Assembly: GCF_030373445.1 (NCBI RefSeq)
Contig: NZ_JAUCYU010000006.1
Location: forward strand, 62,001 to 126,000
Direction: 5' to 3'
Source: Roseovarius sp.
Lineage (GTDB): Bacteria > Pseudomonadota > Alphaproteobacteria > Rhodobacterales > Rhodobacteraceae
DNA length: 64,000 nt
Shown here: piece after piece, positions 42,434 through 49,409 of the stretch
Numbering within the stretch: position 1 is the stretch's first letter
Layout: each line of letters opens with the position of its first letter
Position numbers and translations under genes: made by a program
The notes under the pieces: generated by a model
What the model was told of the DNA's origin: nothing
Databases searched by the model: none
Seen by the model: only the letters and a program-made list of their open reading frames with translations

Positions 42434-43813
42434 TCAGGCCGGCGCCGTCTCCCCCGTCAGCAACTCCGCCAGCTTCACATCGACATACTGGGTATGCACT
42501 TCCGCCGCGGCGAAATCCGGCAGCGCCAGAAGCCGGCGCACGAAGCCTGCATTGGTCACCACCCCCTCGACCCTGACCGCCGCCAGCGCCTTGTCCAGCC
42601 GCCGCATCGCCGCCTCCCGGCTCGGGCCACAGGCGACCAGCTTGCCGATCATCGAATCGTAATGCGGCGACACCGCGTCGCCCGCCCGCAGCCCGCAATC
42701 CACCACCAGCGTCTCGTCCGCCTGCGGCAGGTCCAGCCGCTCCAGCTTCCCCGGCCGGGGCAGGAAATTCTTCTCCGGGTCCTCGGCACAAAGCCGCGCC
42801 TCTATCGCCCAGCGCCCGCCAAGCACGCCGTATTCCTCCGCCAGGTCGTCCAGCCCCCCCAGCGCCAGCCGCAACTGCATTCCCACAAGGTCGGTCCCGG
42901 TGACCATCTCGGTCACCCGGTGCTCGACCTGTATGCGCGTGTTCATCTCCAGGAAGAACCAGTCGCCCTTCTCGGCATCGTAGACGAACTCCACCGTCCC
43001 GGCACTGCGATACCGCCGCGCCTGCGCCAGCCGCCGCGCCGCCGCCTTCATCGCCGCCCGCACGTCCTCGGACAGGTCCGGCGCGGGCGATTCTTCCAGT
43101 ATCTTTTGGTACCGCCGCTGCAACGTGCAGTCCCGCTCGGGGAAGACGGCCACATGGCCCGCGCCATCTCCGAAAATCTGTATCTCGATATGCCGCGCCC
43201 GCCGGATGAATCGCTCCAGGTAGACCGTCCCGTCCCCGAAGGTCCGCTCGGCATGGGCCTGCACCGTGGCCACCGCATCGGCCAGCGCCTCGGGCGTCTC
43301 CACCCGGCGCATCCCGATCCCGCCGCCCCCGGCCGTGGCCTTCACCAGCAGCGGAAACCCGATCTCGGCGCCCAGCGCATCGATATCCGCCTCCTCCGCT
43401 GGCCCGAACGGCGCGGTGCCGGGCAGCACCGGCACCCCGGCCTCGATCGCCGCCTGCCTTGCCGCTCCCTTGTCGCCCATGATGGCAATCGTCTCGGCAT
43501 CCGGCCCCAGCCAGATCAGCCCCGCCTCCTCCACCATCCGCGCGAACCCGGCGCTCTCCGACAGGAACCCGTAGCCCGGATGCACCGCATCCGCCCCGGT
43601 CCGCCGCGCGGCCTCCAGCACTGCCACACGGTCGAGGTAACTCTTCCGCGCCGGCGCCGGGCCCACTGACACCGCTTCATCGGCCAATTCCACGTGCAGC
43701 GCCCCGGCATCCGCTTCGGAATACACCGCCACCGAGCTCAACCCCTGGGCCCGGCAGGCCTCGATGACCCGACAGGCAATTTCTCCCCGGTTGGCGATCA
43801 ATACCTTCTTCAT
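42434..43813 (-). CDS. accC: Acetyl/propionyl-CoA carboxylase biotin carboxylase subunit
   Basis: A 459-residue ATP-grasp enzyme that carboxylates carrier-bound biotin with bicarbonate and ATP. It opens KKVLIANRGEIACRVI. The glycine loop reads KATAGGGGIGM, and catalytic motifs ERDCTLQRRYQK and FFLEMNTRIQVEHRVTEM are intact. Its length equals stand-alone AccC and no biotin domain is fused, which fits the separate 73-residue carrier at 35000. It is last in a minus-strand operon with a MaoC hydratase, a flavin monooxygenase/dehydrogenase-like protein and an SDR. As the enzyme set is pathway-local, this is likely a second biotin carboxylase besides the fatty-acid one. Confidence 0.92.
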   Translation of the reverse strand: MKKVLIANRGEIACRVIEACRAQGLSSVAVYSEADAGALHVELADEAVSVGPAPARKSYLDRVAVLEAARRTGADAVHPGYGFLSESAGFARMVEEAGLIWLGPDAETIAIMGDKGAARQAAIEAGVPVLPGTAPFGPAEEADIDALGAEIGFPLLVKATAGGGGIGMRRVETPEALADAVATVQAHAERTFGDGTVYLERFIRRARHIEIQIFGDGAGHVAVFPERDCTLQRRYQKILEESPAPDLSEDVRAAMKAAARRLAQARRYRSAGTVEFVYDAEKGDWFFLEMNTRIQVEHRVTEMVTGTDLVGMQLRLALGGLDDLAEEYGVLGGRWAIEARLCAEDPEKNFLPRPGKLERLDLPQADETLVVDCGLRAGDAVSPHYDSMIGKLVACGPSREAAMRRLDKALAAVRVEGVVTNAGFVRRLLALPDFAAAEVHTQYVDVKLAELLTGETAPA

Positions 43814-43897
43814 GCCGCTCCGCCTTTCCTCTCGATCAAGAAATCGCGCGGCCCGTCACCGAACCGCGCGCCGCCGGTCAGGACCGGCACTCACAAA

Positions 43898-44302
43898 TCA
43901 GGCCTTGTTCCCGCCTGCGACACGCGCCGTGCCCTTGAACACCTGCGTCTCGCCGACATGGCCGGTCAGGTCCATCTCCACGGCCTCGCCGACGCCGGTC
44001 ACCTCCAGCGCGAAGGTCACCCGGTCGCCCGGCTTCACCGGATGCAGGAACCGGCCCCGCACATCCTCGACAAACCGACCGGGGCCGGCCCAGTCGGTCA
44101 CGCACCGCCCGGCCATGCCCATGGTCAGCATGCCATGCGCGATCACTCCGCCCAGCCCCGCGGATTCCGCGTAGGACTGGTCATAGTGGATCTGGTTGAA
44201 GTCGCCCGAGGCGCCGGCATACATCACGATCTGCTTCGTGGTGACCGGCTCGGTCGTGTAACTCGAGCGCTCTCCGATCTCCGGTGCGAACTCCTGGTTC
44301 AC
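43898..44302 (-). CDS. MaoC-type (R)-specific enoyl-CoA hydratase
   Basis: A 134-residue hot-dog protein with the hydratase motif YAGASGDFNQIHYDQSYAES, then GGVIAHGMLTMGM: the Asp and His of the D-x4-H site are both present. Alone or as a partner of the domain encoded at 32648-33109, it would hydrate an enoyl-CoA. The start is a GTG at 44302 with GAGGGCGGGG upstream. It lies between the dehydrogenase-like gene and accC. Confidence 0.88.
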   Translation of the reverse strand: MNQEFAPEIGERSSYTTEPVTTKQIVMYAGASGDFNQIHYDQSYAESAGLGGVIAHGMLTMGMAGRCVTDWAGPGRFVEDVRGRFLHPVKPGDRVTFALEVTGVGEAVEMDLTGHVGETQVFKGTARVAGGNKA

Positions 44303-44312
44303 GGCCCCGCCC

Positions 44313-45479
44313 TCAGCGCTGCAGGGTCGAGTCGAACGTCTGCTTCAACTCCGACTGCCCGATGATCTGCGCCGTCTTGTCGTGGCCCGCGTGCAGCACG
44401 TGGGTCTCGAGATCGCGCAGGTACCGGCTCAGCGGGAACTCGTCGAACAGCGCCGTCGACCCGGCCGCGTGGATGATCTTGTGCGACAGTTCGAACGCCA
44501 CGTCCGCGGCGATCGACTTCGCCGCCATCGCCAGCAATTCCGCCTCGACGATCGGCTTCGTCCGGTACGCCCGGATCGCGTCGTGAAAGATCGACACCGC
44601 GGCATCCAGCTTGATCTTCATCTCGCCGGTCCGCATCTGGATCAGCTCGGCCTCGCCCTTGCCCTTGTTGACGATATAATCGAGGTACCAGCCATACATC
44701 CCCTCGGTCGCGCCAAGATAGTTGGCGGTGAAACCAAGGTGGAACTTGCCCTGCCAGCGCTTGCGCGGGTAATCCCCCGGCGCGCCCAGCACGTGGCTGT
44801 CCGGCACGAACACGTCGTTCAGCGTGATCACCGGGCTGTCGGCACAGCGCATCCCGTTCGGCCGGTACCAGCTCGTGTCGATCGACACCCCCTCCATGTC
44901 CGGCGTCACGATCAGCATCTGGTGGTTGTCAAGGAAGTTCTCCACCCCCTCGATCGCCGCGAAGATGATGGCAAAGCCCAGCGCGCTGCCATTCGTGGCA
45001 TAGTTCTTCTCGCCCCGCAGGATGTACCCGCCATCGACCTTCTTGGCCGAGGTGTTCATCATGTACATGTGCTTGCGCTTGGCTTCCGAGCCCACGAACG
45101 TGCCGAGATACGGCTCGCTCAGCATCGGCTTCAGGAACAGCTCGTGCTGCTCCTCCGTGCCCAGGTCATGCACCGCCCAGCCGCAATGGTTCGTCACCTG
45201 GTAGCAATGCGCCGTCCCCGGACAGCCCCGCGCGATCATCCGCAGACCCTGCAGGAAGGTCGCCGGGTCCTCGTCGCTGTCGACGTTGCTATTCATGCCG
45301 TTCCATTCATGCGGCAGCGTCGCCCGAAGCCACCCGGCCTCGTGCAGCTCGCGGATATTCTCCATCGGCATCACGCTCTGCGCATCGTACTCCCGCCCCC
45401 TCGGGCGGAAATTCTCGATCGCCATGCGCTCCAGCTCGCGCATCTTGTCGGTCTCCAGGGCCTCCACCGGGTCCAGCAT
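44313..45479 (-). CDS. Acyl-CoA dehydrogenase-like flavoprotein, possible group D flavin monooxygenase
   Basis: A protein of 388 residues (400 if ATG 45515 is used). ATG 45479 is preferred because AAGGGAGAG lies six bases upstream. The middle domain has the family TFVGSEAKRKHMYMMNTSA and WYRPNGMRCADSP segments, but no YEGT-like catalytic end. Instead the C-terminus reads SRYLRDLETHVLHAGHDKT, the pattern of the Acyl-CoA_dh_2 domain found in DszC- and HsaA-like monooxygenases that use reduced flavin from a separate reductase. The reductase gene at 34471 fits that partner. A true dehydrogenase role is the alternative. Confidence 0.75.
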   Translation of the reverse strand: MLDPVEALETDKMRELERMAIENFRPRGREYDAQSVMPMENIRELHEAGWLRATLPHEWNGMNSNVDSDEDPATFLQGLRMIARGCPGTAHCYQVTNHCGWAVHDLGTEEQHELFLKPMLSEPYLGTFVGSEAKRKHMYMMNTSAKKVDGGYILRGEKNYATNGSALGFAIIFAAIEGVENFLDNHQMLIVTPDMEGVSIDTSWYRPNGMRCADSPVITLNDVFVPDSHVLGAPGDYPRKRWQGKFHLGFTANYLGATEGMYGWYLDYIVNKGKGEAELIQMRTGEMKIKLDAAVSIFHDAIRAYRTKPIVEAELLAMAAKSIAADVAFELSHKIIHAAGSTALFDEFPLSRYLRDLETHVLHAGHDKTAQIIGQSELKQTFDSTLQR

Positions 45480-45519
45480 CTTGGTCTCTCCCTTCACGGG
45501 GCTGAATGTATTCATGATC

Positions 45520-46293
45520 TCACCGCCGGGTTTCCGGCCCTCCGCTCACATAAATGATCTGTCCGTTGACGAACGACGCCTCGTCGCTCGCCAGGAAATT
45601 TGCCACGTTGGCCACGTCCTCCGGCACGCCCACGCGGCCGATGGCGATCTTCTCGGCCTTCATCTTCTTGTAATCCTCGGGGTCGATCCCCTGACGCTCC
45701 GCCGTCGACCGCGTCATCTCGGTATCGATGAACCCCGGCGCGATGCAGTTCACGTTGATGCTGAACTTGCCGAGATCCAGCGCCAGCGTCCGCGTGAACC
45801 CCTGCAGCCCCGCCTTGGCGGTCGAGTAATTCAGCTGCCCCCGGTTCCCCAGCGACGAGGTCGAGGACAGGTTCACGATCTTACCGTAGCGCTTCGGCAC
45901 CATGTAGGTCTGCGCCGCCTTCGCACACAGGTAAGCGCCCTTCAGGTGCACCCCCATGACCGTGTCCCAGTCATCCTCCGACATCTTGTGGATCAGGTTG
46001 TCGCGCAGCACGCCGGCATTGTTGATCAGCACGTCGACCGAGCCGAACTCCTCGGCAACCGCCGCGAAGCTGTCCTTTACCGCGGCGCCGTCGGTCACGT
46101 CGCACTTGATGCCCTTCACCGCGGCGCCGGTCTCGTCCGCCAGCGCCTTGCCGGCCTCCGCCACCCCCGGATCCAGGTCGATCAGGACCACGCTGTCACC
46201 GTTCTGCGCGAACCGCCGGCCGATCGCCAGGCCGATTCCGCGCCCGCCTCCGGTCACCACGGCGGTTCTCCCCGTTCTTGCCTCGGCCACCAT
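45520..46293 (-). CDS. Short-chain dehydrogenase/reductase (FabG-like)
   Basis: A 257-residue classical SDR. The cofactor loop is TGGGRGIGLAIG, NNAG is at about 92-95, and the catalytic Ser, Tyr and Lys lie in NLSSTSSLGNRGQLNYSTAKAG. It oxidises a hydroxyacyl-CoA or reduces a keto group with NAD(P). The region after the catalytic motif resembles acetoacetyl-CoA reductases. The start is ATG 46293 or the adjacent GTG 46290, which is better spaced from GGGAGG. It is first in the operon with the flavoprotein, MaoC and AccC genes. Confidence 0.9.
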   Translation of the reverse strand: MVAEARTGRTAVVTGGGRGIGLAIGRRFAQNGDSVVLIDLDPGVAEAGKALADETGAAVKGIKCDVTDGAAVKDSFAAVAEEFGSVDVLINNAGVLRDNLIHKMSEDDWDTVMGVHLKGAYLCAKAAQTYMVPKRYGKIVNLSSTSSLGNRGQLNYSTAKAGLQGFTRTLALDLGKFSINVNCIAPGFIDTEMTRSTAERQGIDPEDYKKMKAEKIAIGRVGVPEDVANVANFLASDEASFVNGQIIYVSGGPETRR

Positions 46294-46736
46294 GTCCTCC
46301 CATGCCGTCGCAATCTCTTGTACCTGTCATAATGATTTTAATCTGATCACATTGCAACCCCTCTTTGCGATACTTTGTACCCCTAATTCAACGCAACTCG
46401 CAGGATGATGCGCACGGGCCAGCGGCACACCCCGACCCTTTGGCGCCCCCTCCCGCGCAAGGCAGGTCCGCCATCAAAACACTGATAATCATGTGAATTT
46501 CTGACATTAAACCACCCCAAAAGACCGCGCCCAGCCAGCTTGCGGCGCCCATTGCCCGGTTCTTGCCGCCTCGTTCGCAGGCAGACAACCTGCGTCTTGT
46601 ATCGCTTTTCGGGAAATTGCCCGCTTATGCCCTTGCGCTTTCCGGCTCAATGCGGAACACTACCGTAAATTGAACCCGTACAATTTGGCACGGCTCTCAC
46701 CCATAGTGGCAGCCCTGCCCACGGAAGTGAGCCCCG
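46294..46736. other. 443-bp divergent intergenic region
   Basis: No gene is supported. The stretch is less GC-rich near 46321-46385 and 46480-46512, and it separates the SDR operon from the MFS gene. It contains the promoter candidate listed at 46329-46357 and the MFS ribosome site (GGAAGTGAG) before 46737. I found no clear terminator, small RNA or repeat here. Confidence 0.6.
46329..46357 (-). promoter_or_regulatory. Predicted promoter for the SDR-accC operon
   Basis: On the minus strand TTGCAA (46357-46352) and CATTAT (46334-46329) are 17 bases apart, 36 bp from the SDR start. The surrounding 60 bp is AT-rich. Confidence 0.5.
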
Positions 46737-47996
46737 ATGGCGTGCAACCCCTCCCCGACCACCAAGATCCCCTCCCGGTCGGCGCGGTTCTTCGCCGCCT
46801 TCATCCTCGCCTCGATGCTCTTCGCCCTCGGCCAGTTCCACCGCACCTCGGGCAGCGTGCTCTCCTCGGTCTTCGCCGCCGATTTCGCCCTGCGCTCGCA
46901 CCAGATCGGCGTGGTCATCGGCATCATGTTCCTAGCCCAGGGCCTCGGCCAGATCCCCTCCGGTATCCTGCTCGACCGCTACGGCGCCCGCCGCGCGCTC
47001 ACCGCCATGGGCGTGGTCGCGGCCGCCGGCTGCGCCATCGTCGCCGCCGCCGGCAACTGGGGCGTGCTGATGCTCGGCCGCGCGCTGATCGGCCTCGGCT
47101 TCTCGGCCGCCGTGATGGGCGGCTTCAAGCTCTTCGCCGCCTGGGTGTCCGAAGACGCCACCACAGCCATCACCGGGCGCTACCTGTTCTTCGGCATGCT
47201 GGGCGGCCTGCTCGCCACCACCCCGCTCACCCTCATGCTGGAAGAGTACGGCTGGCGCATGGTCTTCGTCTTCTTCGCCGCCGGCACCGCCACCGTCGCC
47301 CTGCTCTTCTACCTCGTCGTGCGCGACGCGCCCCCGGGCACCCAGATCCTGCCGCTGCGCAAGCCCGAAAGCCTGAAAGACAGCCTCCGCGGCGTCGCCT
47401 CGGTCTTCGCCACCCGCAAGGTCTGGCCGCTGCTGCTCGCCGCCCCGATGCTCTATACACCGGTGCAAATCCTTGCCGGCCTCTGGGCCCTGCCCTACCT
47501 CGCCGACGTGCACGGGCTGAACCCGCTCGAACGCAGTTACTGTCTCGTCGTCCTCATAATCTTCCTCAGCCTCGGGCCGCTGATCTACGGCACGCTCGAT
47601 CGCCGCCTGCGCTCGCGCCGCACCCTCATCGTGATCGGCGCCACGCTCATGGGGCTCGACTTCCTGCTGCTCGCCCTCTTCGGCCACATCCACTGGATGC
47701 TCGCCACCGCGCTCTGCGCCTTCGCCTGCGGGCTCTCGACCTTCTTCATGCTGATCATGGCCCACGCCCAAAGCCTCTTCCCCTCCAGCTATTCCGGCCG
47801 GGTGATCTCGACCATCGGCGTCCTCTCCCTCGGCGGCGTCTTCCTCACCCAGTCCGCCTCGGCCGTCCTTCTCGGCCTGTTTCCCGAACCGGGCGCCACG
47901 GCATCCTCTCTGGGCTACAGCGTCCTCTTCGCCTCCGTCGGCGTCATCGGCCTCGGCGTCAGCCTGATCTGCCGCCGCATCCCCCGGGCCGACTGA
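46737..47996 (+). CDS. MFS transporter
   Basis: A 419-residue major facilitator with about twelve membrane segments. The loop 2-3 motif reads GILLDRYGARRALTAM (the G-x-x-x-D-R-x-G-R-R pattern). The mid loop is the charged PLRKPESLKDSLRG. It belongs to the NNP/ACS-like sugar-acid or organic-anion branch. The cargo is not indicated. It stands alone between the SDR operon and the RibB gene. Confidence 0.88.
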   Translation: MACNPSPTTKIPSRSARFFAAFILASMLFALGQFHRTSGSVLSSVFAADFALRSHQIGVVIGIMFLAQGLGQIPSGILLDRYGARRALTAMGVVAAAGCAIVAAAGNWGVLMLGRALIGLGFSAAVMGGFKLFAAWVSEDATTAITGRYLFFGMLGGLLATTPLTLMLEEYGWRMVFVFFAAGTATVALLFYLVVRDAPPGTQILPLRKPESLKDSLRGVASVFATRKVWPLLLAAPMLYTPVQILAGLWALPYLADVHGLNPLERSYCLVVLIIFLSLGPLIYGTLDRRLRSRRTLIVIGATLMGLDFLLLALFGHIHWMLATALCAFACGLSTFFMLIMAHAQSLFPSSYSGRVISTIGVLSLGGVFLTQSASAVLLGLFPEPGATASSLGYSVLFASVGVIGLGVSLICRRIPRAD

Positions 47997-48029
47997 CCCC
48001 GAAATTGGCACCGCTACAATTTTCCGGTT

Positions 48030-48059
48030 TTGTTTCGAAACAATATGACACAATATAGG
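48030..48059 (+). promoter_or_regulatory. Promoter with overlapping palindrome upstream of the ribB paralogue
   Basis: TTGTTT (48030-48035) and TATAGG (48054-48059) are 18 bases apart, and the perfect palindrome TTGTTTCGAAACAA (48030-48043) covers the -35 box. That layout fits repression by a dimeric regulator. No FMN riboswitch is recognisable in the leader. Confidence 0.5.
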
Positions 48060-48096
48060 GGTCCAACCCGCGACTTCGCCCAAGGGAGCCCGTGAC

Positions 48097-49233
48097 ATGC
48101 CCGACACCACCATCCCCGGCCTCAGCCCGATCGAGGACATCATCGCCGATGCGAAGGCGGGCCGCATGTCCATCCTCGTCGACGACGAGGACCGCGAGAA
48201 CGAGGGCGATCTCTTCATCCCCGCCCGCCATGCCGACGCGGCGGCGGTCAACTACATGGCCCTGCATGGCCGCGGCCTGATCTGCCTCGCCCTCTCGCGC
48301 GAAAAGACCGAACAGCTTGCCCTGCCCCTGATGGCCCGCGGCAACGAAAGCCGCATGGGCACCGCCTTCACCGTCTCGATCGAGGCCCGCGAGGGCGTCA
48401 CCACCGGCATCTCCGCCGCCGACCGCGCCCGCACCATCGCCGCCGCGGTGGCCGACGGCGCCCGGCCCGCCGACATCGTCTCGCCCGGCCATGTCTTCCC
48501 GCTCGTCGCCCGCGACGGCGGCGTTCTGGTCCGCTCCGGCCATACCGAGGCCGCGGTCGACATCAGCCGCCTCGCCGGCGCCGGCGACGCCGGCGTCATC
48601 TGCGAGATCATGAACCCCGACGGCACCATGGCCCGCCTGCCCCAACTCCTCGAATTCGCCGCCCGCGAAAACCTCAAGGTCGCCACCATCGCCGACCTCA
48701 TCACCTACCGCCGCAACCGCGAGCAACTGGTCGAGAAGGTCTGCGAGGAAACCATCGAAAGCCGCCACGGCGGCACCTTCACCGCCATCGTCTTCCGCAA
48801 CCTGATCGACGGCGTGGAACACGTGGCGCTGGTCAAGGGCGACGTGGCCGACGGCAAACCCGCCCTCGTCCGCGTCCATGCCGTCAACCTCTTCGACGAC
48901 ATCGTCGGCGACCGCTTCTACTCCCACGGCTCGGCCGTCTTCGGCGCGATGGAGGAGATCGGCAAGGCGGGGCGCGGCGTCGTCGTGCTAATGCGCGAAA
49001 CCCACCGCAGCAGCCCCTCCGAAATGCTCCTCTCGCGCAAGGCCAGCCCCCAGCCCTCGGGCAGCACGATCCGCGACTACGGCACCGGCGCCCAGATCCT
49101 CCGCGCCCTCGGCATCCGCGAGATGATCCTGCTCAACAACTCCGTCCACCCGCTCGTGGCGCTCCGCGGCTACGGGCTCGAGGTGGTCGAAAGCCAGCCC
49201 ATGCCGGAAGGCGCCCCCGGACACACCGCCTGA
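48097..49233 (+). CDS. ribB: 3,4-dihydroxy-2-butanone 4-phosphate synthase with degenerate GTP cyclohydrolase II domain
   Basis: A 378-residue RibBA-like protein. The N-half is an intact DHBP synthase: VDDEDRENEGDLF binds metal and substrate, and TTGISAADRA and GHTEAAVDI follow. It makes a riboflavin precursor from ribulose 5-phosphate. The C-half follows the GTP cyclohydrolase II fold but lacks the zinc-binding Cys motif: where RCDC-like residues are expected it reads GDRFYSHGSAVF. So only RibB activity is likely. It is outside the usual rib operon and next to a region rich in flavoproteins. Confidence 0.9.
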   Translation: MPDTTIPGLSPIEDIIADAKAGRMSILVDDEDRENEGDLFIPARHADAAAVNYMALHGRGLICLALSREKTEQLALPLMARGNESRMGTAFTVSIEAREGVTTGISAADRARTIAAAVADGARPADIVSPGHVFPLVARDGGVLVRSGHTEAAVDISRLAGAGDAGVICEIMNPDGTMARLPQLLEFAARENLKVATIADLITYRRNREQLVEKVCEETIESRHGGTFTAIVFRNLIDGVEHVALVKGDVADGKPALVRVHAVNLFDDIVGDRFYSHGSAVFGAMEEIGKAGRGVVVLMRETHRSSPSEMLLSRKASPQPSGSTIRDYGTGAQILRALGIREMILLNNSVHPLVALRGYGLEVVESQPMPEGAPGHTA

Positions 49234-49409
49234 ACGCGGCAGCAGCCTGCCACCCGCCGGTTTGCCCCCGCCGCTTGCTTGACCTCACCTCTCTTCCCGA
49301 TAGGTAAGAGGGAAATGAGGGGTCTTTCGGTCATCTTTTCGGGCCGGGAGGCGCCTCCGGGCGTGGTCTTGCCCGCAAAAAGATTCGGATTGAGCGGAGA
49401 CGGTGAAGT

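Noticed and set aside
48001-48096. FMN riboswitch before the ribB paralogue
   Set aside because: The leader is too short and none of the conserved riboswitch blocks are visible. A promoter with a palindrome explains the region.
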